35,960 nt of DNA from an uncultured Bacilli bacterium (GCA_934140355.1 CAKPBH010000012.1:1-35960), one strand, 5' to 3'. Shown: positions 24,055 through 33,105, counted from the first letter of the stretch. The notes: generated from the sequence alone by a model not told the origin. Numbers and translations are program-made.

Positions 24055-25176
24055 CTATTCTAAATCTAGGAAAGTATCTAATTTTTGGATTAGAGCTTCT
24101 TTATCCATATTTTTACCAATAAAGACAATTTTTATCATTCTATCTTGATATTCGCAGTCCCAAGATGAGGCGATATCAGGATTTTCCATTAAAATCATTT
24201 GTTGTTCCTCATCTGGCATAGCGCATACCCACTTACCGGTTGAAACGATATTTTTACTATTTCCAGCACTTTCTACCATATAGGCAGTATTTAATTCATC
24301 AGTAAAATAGACAATACCTTTGCTTCTAATGATTGATTTATCCCATAGTTGGTCTAGGAATTCATAGAACATCTTACGATTGAAAGGTGCTCTTCGGTAA
24401 TAGACGAAAGTAGAGATACCATACTCTAATACTTCCCCACTCTCTTCTTCCTCTTCTTCGTTTTCTAAAGCCTCAATCCAACCGGCAGTCATTTTAGATG
24501 CTTCTAAGTCAAAGAGATTGGTATTTAAGATTTCTTTCAAATCGACATTAGAATAGTTTGTTTCAATGATTTTCGCTTGAGGTTGAATGCTTCTGATAAC
24601 CGCTTTAATTTCTTTTAATTCGTCTTCGGTTACTTCGTCTTTTTTGTTTAGAATAATGATATTACAGAATTCTAATTGTTCGATAATTAATTTTTCAATA
24701 TCATCCTCTTCTAGGGTATCTTTTTTTAGGCTATCCCCACACTCAAATTCTTCTTTTAGTCGTATTGCATCGACAACGGTTATAACAGAATCTAAGTAGC
24801 AAATATCTTTTCCTCCTTTTATCATTTCTGGCATCATGGTGATGGTTTGGGCAATTGGAATGGGCTCACATATGCCACTTGCTTCAATGATAATAGAATC
24901 AAATTTATCTAATTTTTGAATTTCTAGAATTTGCTCTACTAAATCCATTTTTAGATTACAACAAATACAACCATTTGTTAGGGGGACTAATGATTCTTCT
25001 TTTTTGCCAACGATTCCTCCTTTTTCAATTAAGGTCTCATCAATGTTTACTTCTCCGATATCATTAACAATAACGGCGATTTTTTTATTTTCTTTATTTT
25101 CTAGGATGTGATTAATTAGGGTTGTTTTACCACTTCCTAGGTATCCTGTTAATAGTGTGATTGGTATTCTTTTCAT
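24055..25176 (-). CDS. CobW/COG0523 family metal-chaperone GTPase
   Basis: A 373-residue cytoplasmic GTPase. Walker A is LTGYLGSGKTTLINHIL, the family metal-binding motif is NGCICCNLK, the Walker B region is DSIIIEASGICEP, and the base-specificity motif is ILNKKDE. An acidic run (ENEEEEEESGEV) precedes the CobW C-terminal domain (from ~250, YGISTFVYYRRAPFNRKMFY). Family members deliver Zn, Co or Fe to client enzymes; the substrate cannot be told from sequence alone. No Zur-type operator was recognised at its promoter (25205-25233), and no metal transporter is next to it. Confidence 0.92.
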   Translation of the reverse strand: MKRIPITLLTGYLGSGKTTLINHILENKENKKIAVIVNDIGEVNIDETLIEKGGIVGKKEESLVPLTNGCICCNLKMDLVEQILEIQKLDKFDSIIIEASGICEPIPIAQTITMMPEMIKGGKDICYLDSVITVVDAIRLKEEFECGDSLKKDTLEEDDIEKLIIEQLEFCNIIILNKKDEVTEDELKEIKAVIRSIQPQAKIIETNYSNVDLKEILNTNLFDLEASKMTAGWIEALENEEEEEESGEVLEYGISTFVYYRRAPFNRKMFYEFLDQLWDKSIIRSKGIVYFTDELNTAYMVESAGNSKNIVSTGKWVCAMPDEEQQMILMENPDIASSWDCEYQDRMIKIVFIGKNMDKEALIQKLDTFLDLE

Positions 25177-25204
25177 CTTTATTCCTTCTTTCTTTTCCTT
25201 ATTT

Positions 25205-25233
25205 ATTATAAGAATATTTCTCTATTACGTCAA
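25205..25233 (-). promoter_or_regulatory. Promoter of the CobW-like gene
   Basis: On the minus strand TTGACG, 17 bp and TATAAT, with the -10 box about 30 bases before the start codon. It is close to consensus, so the gene is probably well expressed unless repressed. Confidence 0.7.
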
Positions 25234-25250
25234 GAAAAAAAGCACTTTGG

Positions 25251-25820
25251 TTAGTACTCCTTCTTTGTTTTGTATAAAATTACACCACCTAATGTTATAC
25301 TTAGTATTGCTAAGATATAAGGTGTTAGGCTTGTAAATGATGAAGTATTTTCTACTGCCTCTTCCGTTGGGTTTACTGTAGAGTTGTTACTTGTGTTGCT
25401 TACCCCATTTTTGATTTCTTCTTCGGTTAAGGCAATATTATACATACTCACCTTTTCATCTTTGCCATTAATTTTAAAAGTAATGGTATCTTTATTCAAG
25501 TAATATTTGCTATTTGCTGTTTCTTGATTTAAGGTATAAGTTCCATTTTTTAAATTACTAATTAAGTGTACTCCATTAGCGGTTGTCCATTCGTCGATTA
25601 CTTTTCCATTTGCGTCTTTGACGACTAGTTTGGAATCGCTGATATAGGCTTTGGTTTCACTATCTGTTAGGCTTACCGTTGCACTATAGGTTCCTTTTTT
25701 GGCAGTAGTAGTTGTTGGTTGCTTCCATTCGGTATCGCTTGCAAATAAATTTTTCATAACAACAACAATTCCTACCATTACTAAGGCTAGGCCTACATAT
25801 TTTATCATATTCTTTGCCAT
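25251..25820 (-). CDS. Surface protein with prealbumin-like (SpaA/Cna-B-type) domain
   Basis: A 189-residue protein. An N-terminal hydrophobic helix (YVGLALVMVGIVVVM) is followed by a Thr-rich linker and one beta-sandwich domain, about residues 43-130. Its elements VVKDANGKVIDEWTTANGVHLISNLKNGTYTL follow the pattern of SpaA/Cna-B prealbumin-like repeats found in pili and adhesins. A Ser/Asn/Thr-rich spacer, a second helix (LTPYILAILSITLGGVILY) and a KTKKEY tail follow. No LPxTG motif precedes the last helix (only SLTPY), so sortase anchoring is doubtful. It is a single-gene unit with its own promoter overlapping the end of gltX. Confidence 0.7.
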   Translation of the reverse strand: MAKNMIKYVGLALVMVGIVVVMKNLFASDTEWKQPTTTTAKKGTYSATVSLTDSETKAYISDSKLVVKDANGKVIDEWTTANGVHLISNLKNGTYTLNQETANSKYYLNKDTITFKINGKDEKVSMYNIALTEEEIKNGVSNTSNNSTVNPTEEAVENTSSFTSLTPYILAILSITLGGVILYKTKKEY

Positions 25821-25847
25821 TATTATCCCCCATTTCTTATGGCATAT

Positions 25848-25876
25848 ATGTTAACATTTTTGTTCTTGTTTGTCAA
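25848..25876 (-). promoter_or_regulatory. Promoter of the surface-protein gene
   Basis: On the minus strand TTGACA, 17 bp and TAACAT. The -35 box overlaps the last codons of gltX. Confidence 0.6.
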
Positions 25877-27531
25877 TTCTTATTTTCTAAAGATTGATAT
25901 CTTTTTTCGATTCTCTCTTTTCCAAGTAATGTCATGATTTCATATAAGTCTGGAGTCATTGATTTGGAAGTTAGGGCTACGCGTAGAACAGTAGAGACAT
26001 CAGCAACAGAGCCTTTATAATTTTCTTTGTTTTCTTTATAGTCTTTCATATTGGCAGCATAGCCAAGACTTTCAGATAATTCTTTGATGCCGTTAAACCA
26101 AGATTCTTTATCTTTTAAGCAAAAATACTTATCCATATAAGTGCTTGTGATAAGATTGATTTCTTCTTTTGAAGTAATCCCAACCCATTCATAAGTTTTT
26201 TCATGTGCCTTATATACATCATCATACATATACCAGATATTATCCATGATTTCATCATATTTTGCAATATCTTTTCGTGGTTTCTTTTGTTCTCGTTCAA
26301 TATTTAAAATGCCCATATAATAATCTTTATCTCTTTCGATTAAATCTTTTAATTCTTTGGAATAAAGACTCGCCCATTTGAAAGACTCTTCCATTAATTC
26401 TTCTTTGGTCATTTTGGAAATGATATTTTTAGAGATATTTTTTAATTTATCTAAATCATACAAAGCACCAGATGAACTCATTTTCTTTGGACTGTAAGTA
26501 AAATCTAGGTAAGTACAAGTAGGGTTTGCCATATGCCATTCTTCATAGTTAGAGTTGATAATGGTCATTAGCGACTCAATAACGGCAAGTGTGGGATAGC
26601 CACATTCTTTGTAGTAAGACATTGATGCTTCAGGATCTTTTCTTTTGCTTAATTTACGGGTGATATTCCCCTCTTTTTTAATAATTAATGGGGTATGAAT
26701 GTATTTTGGTACTTTAAAACCAAAAGTTTTAAATAATTCGATATGTTTTGCTACAGATGGTAACCATTCCTCTCCACGGATAACATGGGTAGTTCCCATT
26801 AAGTGGTCATCTACTAAGTGAGCGAAATGATAAGTTGGTAGTTTGTCTGATGATTTCATGATAATAAAATCTTCGTCATTTTCGGATAATTCTAGTTTTC
26901 CTTTGACCAAATCATTAAAGATAAACTTTTTATTAAAATCCCCTTCTGATTTAAAACGAATAACATAAGGAATACCTGATTTTATTTTTTGTGCTTGTTC
27001 TTCTAGAGAAAGGTTCCTACATTTTGCATACTTTCCATAATATCCTGTTCTGACTTTATTTTTTTCTTGTTTTTCTCTCATTTCATTTAATTCTTCTTTG
27101 GTACAGAAGCAAGGATAAGCCCTACCTATTTCAATTAAGTATTTAATAAAAGCATGATAGATTTCTTTTCTTTTTGTTTGGCGGTATGGTCCATAGGAAC
27201 CAATTGTTTTTCCATCTATTTCATATTCATCTGGCATAATGTTATATTCTTCTAGGGTATCCATTACTAGTTTGACTGCGCCATTGATTTCTCTTTTGGT
27301 ATCTGTATCTTCGTTTCTTAAATAGAATACACCACCTCTATTTTTGACTAAAATATAATCAATTAGGGCTTGAAATAAGGTTCCTAGGTGCATGTATCCT
27401 GTTGGAGATGGTGCTACTCTAGTGACAACTTCTCCTTCTTTTAAATTTCTTTTTGGGTATTTTTTTTCATAATCTAAAATATTACTACTTACCTCTGGGA
27501 ATATTAAATTGGCTAAATCTTGATTTGTCAT
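25873..27531 (-). CDS. gltX: Glutamate--tRNA ligase
   Basis: A 552-residue class I aminoacyl-tRNA synthetase. The HIGH-type motif is in RVAPSPTGYMHLGTLFQAL, the KMSKS-type motif is RKLSKRKDPEASM, and the insert HLVDDHLMGTTHVIRGEEWLPS is typical of GluRS. An N-terminal extension of ~37 residues precedes the catalytic domain, and the length exceeds the usual ~480, as in a known subgroup of Clostridia and related Firmicutes. No glnS is visible in the window; if absent from the genome, the enzyme would also charge tRNA-Gln and need GatCAB. Its own promoter is at 27557-27585. Confidence 0.95.
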   Translation of the reverse strand: MTNQDLANLIFPEVSSNILDYEKKYPKRNLKEGEVVTRVAPSPTGYMHLGTLFQALIDYILVKNRGGVFYLRNEDTDTKREINGAVKLVMDTLEEYNIMPDEYEIDGKTIGSYGPYRQTKRKEIYHAFIKYLIEIGRAYPCFCTKEELNEMREKQEKNKVRTGYYGKYAKCRNLSLEEQAQKIKSGIPYVIRFKSEGDFNKKFIFNDLVKGKLELSENDEDFIIMKSSDKLPTYHFAHLVDDHLMGTTHVIRGEEWLPSVAKHIELFKTFGFKVPKYIHTPLIIKKEGNITRKLSKRKDPEASMSYYKECGYPTLAVIESLMTIINSNYEEWHMANPTCTYLDFTYSPKKMSSSGALYDLDKLKNISKNIISKMTKEELMEESFKWASLYSKELKDLIERDKDYYMGILNIEREQKKPRKDIAKYDEIMDNIWYMYDDVYKAHEKTYEWVGITSKEEINLITSTYMDKYFCLKDKESWFNGIKELSESLGYAANMKDYKENKENYKGSVADVSTVLRVALTSKSMTPDLYEIMTLLGKERIEKRYQSLENKN

Positions 27532-27556
27532 TATTTCTCACTTCTTTCTTTTTGTT

Positions 27557-27585
27557 ATTATAATACTTATTTTTTGGTTTGTCTA
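27557..27585 (-). promoter_or_regulatory. Promoter of gltX
   Basis: On the minus strand TAGACA, 17 bp and TATAAT, with the -10 about 26 bases before the ATG. I see no T-box specifier or antiterminator motif between this promoter and the start codon. Confidence 0.7.
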
Positions 27586-27620
27586 ACGAAATTCAAATTT
27601 AGTTTGATTCATTTTCTCAT

Positions 27621-27742
27621 AAAAAAGGATGAAGAAATGAATGCTAGTGGAATTGTTAGTAGTTATTATTTTTCTTATAATATATTCCTGAGAGTTATAA
27701 GACCTACTTGGCTTCCACTTTTTTAGACATTTTTCTTCATCT
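27621..27742 (-). terminator. Long two-part hairpin terminator after hemW
   Basis: GATGAAGAAA (27628-27637) pairs with TTTCTTCATC (27732-27741), and inside it AGTGGAA (27646-27652) pairs with TTCCACT (27713-27719), around a ~60-base apical part. On the minus strand the outer stem ends in CTTTTTT. It separates fhs-hemW from gltX. The unusual ~115-base size leaves room for a regulatory or small-RNA role. Confidence 0.6.
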
Positions 27743-27780
27743 AGGTATATCATAGCATAAATATTGATAAATTACAATTC

Positions 27781-28857
27781 TTAAATAAAATTTATTAATA
27801 TTTCATTCGATAGATAAAGATATTTTTTAGAGATAAAAAGATGATTATCATGAAAAACTAACTTTTTTTCTTGTAATAATTTTTTTACCTCAGGGATAGT
27901 AAAAATACTCTCATTGTATTTTTCTTGAAAAGCATTTACGTCTATTCCTTTTATTTTTCGAAGACCTAAGATAAATTCGTTAGAGATTTTTATTTTTCTA
28001 TCTTCTTTGATTTTTTCCTGGATGTATTCTTTTTTTAAGTATTTGCTAAAATTTTTGGTATTGCTTATTCTAATATCATTTAAATAACTCACTGCACCTA
28101 GGCCAAAGCCATAATAGATGCCATTATTCCAATAATTTAGGTTATGAATAGATGGATAAAAAGGCTTACTATAGTTTGATATTTCATACTGATGATAATG
28201 ATTTTTTTCTAAGAGTTGGTTGATTTTTTTATACATTTGATATTCTTTTTCTTCATCAATATATTTTTGATTCTTAAGAGAGAGAATGGTATTTTTTTCA
28301 ATGATTAGAGAATAGCAAGAGATATGGGGAATATCTAAACTTAGGAAGGTATTGATATCTTCTTCTACTTCTTCTAAATTTTCTTTGATGCCATAGATAT
28401 AGTCGATAGAGATATTGTTGATGCCAGCTTTTTTTAGGGATCCTACTTTTTCTTTTACCATTTTTGTAGTGTGGTGTCTACCTAATATTTTTAGATTTTT
28501 CTCTTGAAAAGATTGGACGCCTAAACTAAGACGATTGACACCATATTCTTTTAATAATTTTATTTTTTCATTGGTTAGGCTTTCAATATTTGATTCGATA
28601 GTGAATTCTTTTAATTTTTCTTTTTTGAATATTTTGGTCATTTCTAATAAGTACTTTAATTCGTCTTCTCCTAGACTAGTGGGAGTGCCGCCACCAATAT
28701 AGATAGAAATTACTTCTTCATTTTGGTACCTTTCTTTTATTTCTTCGGCTAAGATTTTTAAGTATTTTTGACAAAACTTTTTATCATAGAGCATTTTTGG
28801 AAAATCACAATAAGTACAGATATGGTTACAGAAAGGGATATGAATATAAATATACAT
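27781..28857 (-). CDS. hemW: Radical SAM heme chaperone HemW
   Basis: This 358-residue radical-SAM protein has the cluster motif HIPFCNHICTYCDFPK (CX3CX2C), the glycine-rich SAM region IGGGTPTSL, and family blocks NRLSLGVQSF, LGRHHTTK, SIDYIYG and CYSLIIEKNT. The Asp-Phe after the third Cys points to HemW (heme trafficking), not the true coproporphyrinogen dehydrogenase HemN, although older databases call both HemN. The gene starts inside the stop codon of fhs (TAATG), so the two are translationally coupled. In many Firmicutes it sits next to lepA or hrcA; here it follows fhs. Confidence 0.93.
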   Translation of the reverse strand: MYIYIHIPFCNHICTYCDFPKMLYDKKFCQKYLKILAEEIKERYQNEEVISIYIGGGTPTSLGEDELKYLLEMTKIFKKEKLKEFTIESNIESLTNEKIKLLKEYGVNRLSLGVQSFQEKNLKILGRHHTTKMVKEKVGSLKKAGINNISIDYIYGIKENLEEVEEDINTFLSLDIPHISCYSLIIEKNTILSLKNQKYIDEEKEYQMYKKINQLLEKNHYHQYEISNYSKPFYPSIHNLNYWNNGIYYGFGLGAVSYLNDIRISNTKNFSKYLKKEYIQEKIKEDRKIKISNEFILGLRKIKGIDVNAFQEKYNESIFTIPEVKKLLQEKKLVFHDNHLFISKKYLYLSNEILINFI

Positions 28858-30485
28858 TAGAATAGTCCCTTTATTTTATTGTTATTATCGATATCAATTT
28901 GCTCATAATTTGGATTTTTCGATAAGCCTGGCATGGTTACTATCTTTCCTAGGTAGACAACAACGAACCTGGCTCCTGTATAAATATTTACGTCACTTAC
29001 TACTAATTCATAGTCTTTAGGATAACCTAGTAATTTAGGATTATCGCTGATAGAATACTGCGTTTTGGCAACACAAATCGGAAAATCTTGGTAGCCCATT
29101 TCTTCATAAGTTTGTAGTTTTTTTCGAATAGAGTCACTAATGGAAATAGAGGTGGCGTGATAAATTTCACGGGACAATACTTCTATTTTTTGATACATTG
29201 ACATCTTGTTTGGATAAAGAAGGTGGAAATCTTTTTTATTTTTACATAAATTCATGACTTCTTTTGCTAGAGATATGGCACCTTTTCCTCCTTCTTGATA
29301 GGAAGAAAAGCCGGAGAAAGCAAAACCCTTTTCTTGAACCATTTGTTTAATTAAGTTTATTTCGTCTTCTGTATCAGTTGGGTATTGGTTTAGGGCTACG
29401 ACAATATTTTTGGTAAATTTGCTCATATTTTCAAGATGGGCTTCTAAATTTGATAATCCCCTCTTCATTGTCTCTAGAGACTCTTTTTGGATGTTTTCTT
29501 TTAATGCTCCTCCTTGGTGTTTTAAGGCTTTCGTAGTGACAACTAGGACGATAGCATTTGGTTTTAATTTGGCACTTCTACATTTGATATCAAAAAATTT
29601 CTCTGCCCCTAAATCAGAACCAAATCCGGCTTCTGTGATAACATAGTCCGATAATTTTAAGGCTAAATTGGTGGCGATGACGCTATTACATCCATGAGCG
29701 ATATTGGCAAATGGCCCCCCATGAATGATAACGGGGTTATTCTCTAGGCTTTGAACTAGGTTTGGTTTAATGGCATCTTTTAAAAGGGTAGCTAGAGCAC
29801 CGGTTAAGTTTAAATCTTTCGCATAGATTGGTTCTTTAGAAGTATTAAATCCAATTAAAATACTTCCCAGTCTTTCTTTTAGGTCGTTAAAGTCATTGGC
29901 AAGACAAAGAATACTCATGATTTCACTAGCGGCTGTAATGTTGAAGGATTCTTCTCTATTTTCTAATTGAATATGACGAAGGGCTCTATCATTCATATCT
30001 AGGCAACGATGAAAGCAAATTTTATCTTTATCTATTTTTAATGAATTTCCAAAATAAATATGGTTGTCGATAGCGGCACTGATTAAATTATTGGCACTAG
30101 TAATGGCATGAAAGTCTCCGGTGAAATGAAGGTTGATATCTTCCATAGGAATTACTTGGGCATAGCCTCCTCCGGTTGCCCCTCCTTTTACGCCAAAAAC
30201 TGGTCCTAAAGATGGTTCTCTTAAGACTGCTAGAGAATTTTGACCTAACTTTCTTAAGCCATCATTTAGGCCAATGCTAACGGTAGTTTTTCCTTCTCCA
30301 TAAGGGGTTGGAGAAATCGCTGTTACTAAAATTAGTTTTCCTTTAGGCTCTTTTTTTACTTTTGAAAAATCAATCTTCGCTTTATCCTCTCCATAGACAA
30401 TTAAATTTTTTTCTATTCCTAACTTTTTCGCTACTTCTGTAATTTTCTCTTTTTTTGCTTCTTTAGCAATTTCAATATCGGTCAT
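28857..30485 (-). CDS. fhs: Formate--tetrahydrofolate ligase
   Basis: A 542-residue enzyme joining formate to tetrahydrofolate with ATP, feeding one-carbon metabolism. Visible motifs are the ATP loop ISPTPYGEGKTTVSIGL, REPSLGPVFGVKGGATGGGYAQV, NLHFTGDFHAI, the NPVIIHGGPFANIAHGCNS block, TEAGFGSDLGAEKF and the C-terminal GLSKNP. The length is normal. Promoter at 30507-30535 is shared back to back with the plus-strand metallopeptidase-like pair. Confidence 0.97.
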   Translation of the reverse strand: MTDIEIAKEAKKEKITEVAKKLGIEKNLIVYGEDKAKIDFSKVKKEPKGKLILVTAISPTPYGEGKTTVSIGLNDGLRKLGQNSLAVLREPSLGPVFGVKGGATGGGYAQVIPMEDINLHFTGDFHAITSANNLISAAIDNHIYFGNSLKIDKDKICFHRCLDMNDRALRHIQLENREESFNITAASEIMSILCLANDFNDLKERLGSILIGFNTSKEPIYAKDLNLTGALATLLKDAIKPNLVQSLENNPVIIHGGPFANIAHGCNSVIATNLALKLSDYVITEAGFGSDLGAEKFFDIKCRSAKLKPNAIVLVVTTKALKHQGGALKENIQKESLETMKRGLSNLEAHLENMSKFTKNIVVALNQYPTDTEDEINLIKQMVQEKGFAFSGFSSYQEGGKGAISLAKEVMNLCKNKKDFHLLYPNKMSMYQKIEVLSREIYHATSISISDSIRKKLQTYEEMGYQDFPICVAKTQYSISDNPKLLGYPKDYELVVSDVNIYTGARFVVVYLGKIVTMPGLSKNPNYEQIDIDNNNKIKGLF

Positions 30486-30506
30486 CTTCCCACTTCCTTA
30501 AGTCTT

Positions 30507-30535
30507 ATTATAATATAGTTTATTCTATTTTACAA
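30507..30535 (-). promoter_or_regulatory. Promoter of fhs-hemW
   Basis: On the minus strand TTGTAA, 17 bp and TATAAT, with the start codon about 22 bases past the -10 box. Its -35 box overlaps that of the divergent promoter (30529-30557). Confidence 0.7.
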
Positions 30536-30557
30536 CTGATTTTCCTTGTGCTATAAT
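30529..30557 (+). promoter_or_regulatory. Promoter of the HExxH gene pair, overlapping the fhs promoter
   Basis: TTTACA, 17 bp and TATAAT on the plus strand. The two divergent -35 boxes share five bases (30530-30534), so polymerase cannot occupy both at once. Confidence 0.7.
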
Positions 30558-30591
30558 AAAACAAGATAAGTATAGTAACAGGAGGGGTAAA

Positions 30592-31785
30592 ATGAAAAGA
30601 AAAAATTTAGAAATAAAAGAAATGAAACAACTTGCTAAACAAATTATTCAAGAAGAATTAAGAGATAAAAGTATTATCTGTGATGTTTTTCCACTGACTT
30701 TTTTAGAATATTACTGTGATTTTCTTCCTCATCAAAAGTATCATTTCATGAAAAGAGTTTCTTTTGCGACAGTTCCTTTTTCTTCTACATTAGCATTTTG
30801 TCAACCGAAAGAGAAATATATTGTCATTTTTTTAAATAAAGTGAATCAATTGAAGAAAATAGAACCTAAAATTTTTAACTTAGTTTTCTTGTGCTACCAT
30901 GAAGTTAGGCACTTAGAACAAGATTGGGTACCAATTGAAAATTTTTATGGCTTTCTCCATGAGATTGAAGCAACTATTGCTAAAAGTTATTTAGCATATG
31001 ACTATTATTTAAATCATGATCAATATTCTTATGAAATTGGTGCCAACTTATATGCTGTTAAAAAAACGGAAGAATACTTAAAGAAAAATTATCCGAATAT
31101 TTATCTTGAGCACCAATTAGAGCTGAAAGAAAAAAAAGAGCGGTATGAATATGATTATTTTTCTTACAATCCTATGGACACTTTTGATCGTTATGTCGAA
31201 GTATCTAGAAGAATATACCACGAGGCTATGTTTTCTCTTAATAAAAATAAAAGTATTCCTAAACGAAACCGTGTAGATGAAATTTTTTTTACCCCCGACT
31301 ATCAATATAAAAGTCTAGCTGAAATAAGAACAAACCAGGCATTTTGTCAATTAGAAAAAGAGATTATTTATACTATTTTAACCAGTTCTACTTTTTTATC
31401 TTCTCTCGATTTTGATACTTTAGATAAGGATGATACCGAACTTCTTTATCAGGCTTTGGAATATGCCTATTGGTTTTATCACAATCAACAAATAAGTCTA
31501 GAAAAGAAAAAGGTAGAAGGAAATGTTGATTCTAGGGAAGAAAATAAAAATCTCACCAAATTCAAACAAGTTGAAAATCATTTAGATTTACTGTTGGAAA
31601 ATAATTTTAATTATTCAAGGAATGAAAAAAGAATCCAAAGCAATCAAGATTTAATTACTAATTCAAGGAAAAAAATTAAAAGAAAAGAAGAGCTTTCTAA
31701 CAAAGGATTTTTCTTGTTTGATTGGTTCTATGTGGTTGCTATCGTCCTAACTTTGTTTAGTTTTTTATCCTATTTTTTGAAATGA
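30592..31785 (+). CDS. Unrecognised HExxH-motif protein with C-terminal membrane anchor
   Basis: A 397-residue protein. In NLVFLCYHEVRHLEQDW the HEVRH (His103-His107) has the HExxH zinc-metallopeptidase form inside a predicted helix; YEIGANLYA (Glu148) about 40 residues on is a possible third ligand of the gluzincin E-x-x-x-D/N type. The C-terminal half is Lys/Glu-rich and ends in one hydrophobic helix (~residues 372-395). No signal peptide is present, so the catalytic part should face the cytoplasm with a tail anchor. AGGAGGGG precedes the ATG. The next gene, 11 bases on, also has HExxH. I recognise no named family. Confidence 0.75.
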   Translation: MKRKNLEIKEMKQLAKQIIQEELRDKSIICDVFPLTFLEYYCDFLPHQKYHFMKRVSFATVPFSSTLAFCQPKEKYIVIFLNKVNQLKKIEPKIFNLVFLCYHEVRHLEQDWVPIENFYGFLHEIEATIAKSYLAYDYYLNHDQYSYEIGANLYAVKKTEEYLKKNYPNIYLEHQLELKEKKERYEYDYFSYNPMDTFDRYVEVSRRIYHEAMFSLNKNKSIPKRNRVDEIFFTPDYQYKSLAEIRTNQAFCQLEKEIIYTILTSSTFLSSLDFDTLDKDDTELLYQALEYAYWFYHNQQISLEKKKVEGNVDSREENKNLTKFKQVENHLDLLLENNFNYSRNEKRIQSNQDLITNSRKKIKRKEELSNKGFFLFDWFYVVAIVLTLFSFLSYFLK

Positions 31786-31796
31786 GGTGATGTAAA

Positions 31797-32699
31797 ATGA
31801 ACGAAATGATTATCAATAAATATATTCCTATTATTAATGAGATTGCTTTGAAATATCATTATGATAATAATATTAAACACTTACTTTATTTGATTGTCCC
31901 CGCTTTTCTTCAAAGATATGGATTGGCAAATGAACGATTAATTCGAGAAGTTTTTTCTAATGTAAAAATAGAAATTAGAGAAAATAGTACTTCATTAGAA
32001 GAAGCCTTTTATACAAGTATTCCTTTTAGAAGGAATGGAAAAATTATGACTGCTCAATTTATTGTTTTAAGAAAATACTCCTCAAATCAACTGGTACAAC
32101 TTTTAGATAATCTAGTCCACGAATTTAATCACGCGATTCATTCGGCACGTAAAGAAATTAGAATAGAGCAAGATGTTATTTGGCTAAGAACGGGACTTAC
32201 AAAAGCTTATTATCAAGCTTCTAGTTTAAAACCAATAAAAAAAGAAAACACCTATTTATTAGAAGAAATTTTAAATACTATTCAAACAGAAGAAGTAATT
32301 AATATTATTAAGAATTATTCTAGTAGGAATAATATGGAGATTTCAAATACAATAGAGGCCATTAATCATGAAACTGGAGATAACTACAAATCGAAATCTT
32401 ACTATTTGGAAACAATATTATTTACGCATATTTTAAAAAATAGAACTTTTACTTCTACTTTAAATCGTTTAAGATTATCTGGAGATATTGATGATATTGA
32501 AGGTTGGTTTGACAATATTACAGGAATTGACCAATCTTATCAAAACTTAAATGAAAATTTGGTAAAGATTATGGATTTAGAAATAGAACTTAGAAAAAGA
32601 AAATACTTCAAGGGAATTGTTATTTCTAAAATAAGAAACTTACTGGAGAAATGCTTTTCTATTATTGATACGTTCGATCAAAATTGTCATTACAGGTAA
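31797..32699 (+). CDS. Unrecognised HExxH-motif protein, partner of the preceding gene
   Basis: A 300-residue soluble protein. LLDNLVHEFNHAIHSARKE contains HEFNH (His108-His112), a clear HExxH, followed ~50 residues later by LLEEILNTIQTEEVINII, where Glu156/157 or Glu165/166 could be the third zinc ligand. There is no signal peptide or membrane segment. GAGGTGATG lies just before the ATG, and the 11-base gap to the upstream gene indicates one transcript, ended by the terminator at 32737-32769. The pair shares the motif but little other obvious sequence. A substrate cannot be named. Confidence 0.75.
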   Translation: MNEMIINKYIPIINEIALKYHYDNNIKHLLYLIVPAFLQRYGLANERLIREVFSNVKIEIRENSTSLEEAFYTSIPFRRNGKIMTAQFIVLRKYSSNQLVQLLDNLVHEFNHAIHSARKEIRIEQDVIWLRTGLTKAYYQASSLKPIKKENTYLLEEILNTIQTEEVINIIKNYSSRNNMEISNTIEAINHETGDNYKSKSYYLETILFTHILKNRTFTSTLNRLRLSGDIDDIEGWFDNITGIDQSYQNLNENLVKIMDLEIELRKRKYFKGIVISKIRNLLEKCFSIIDTFDQNCHYR

Positions 32700-32736
32700 A
32701 TTGATTATATTAAATTTTCTTTTTTCTTTATAATTG

Positions 32737-32769
32737 AAAACCACACTTAAAAATTTAAATGTGGTTTTT
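32737..32769. terminator. Bidirectional terminator between HExxH pair and xseB
   Basis: AAAACCACA (32737-32745) and TGTGGTTTT (32760-32768) form a 9-bp stem, extended by TTAAA/TTTAA inside, with T or A runs at both ends. It serves the plus-strand pair and the converging nusB-xseA-xseB operon. Confidence 0.8.
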
Positions 32770-32871
32770 CGACTTTTTAATATCCTATTTTCAATATTCT
32801 TAAACATGTAAAAAATTTCTCCAAGTTTTATTTAAATAGAAAATAATGACCCTTTTAAAATTAATGATTTT

Positions 32872-33105
32872 TTATTCTTTCACTTCAAAATCTTCTAAAG
32901 AACCATTTTCAGTTAAGATTTTATTTACTTTATCTGTTACTTCGGTTAATTTTTCTGAACATTCTTTGGATAATTTCATTGCTTCTGTATATTTATCAAT
33001 TGCTGTTTCTAAGGCAACATCTCCACTTTCTAGTTCTGAGACGATACTCTCTAATTTTTTGATTTTTTCTTCAAAAGAAAGTTCTTCTTTTTTAGTTTTC
33101 TCCAT
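32872..33105 (-). CDS. xseB: Exodeoxyribonuclease VII small subunit
   Basis: A 77-residue acidic helical protein with the family signature SFEEKIKKLESIVSELESGD, then LETAIDKYTEAMKLSKECSEKL. It binds the large subunit encoded just upstream (14-base overlap) to make the single-strand-degrading exonuclease VII. It is of normal size and is the last gene of its operon. Confidence 0.95.
   Translation of the reverse strand: MEKTKKEELSFEEKIKKLESIVSELESGDVALETAIDKYTEAMKLSKECSEKLTEVTDKVNKILTENGSLEDFEVKE

Noticed and set aside
27532..27620. T-box riboswitch upstream of gltX
   Set aside because: No specifier loop and no T-box sequence; the promoter lies too close to the start codon for such a leader.
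27520..27726. Plus-strand ORF between gltX and hemW
   Set aside because: It runs through the gltX promoter and one arm of the long hairpin; no ribosome binding site and no protein-like features.
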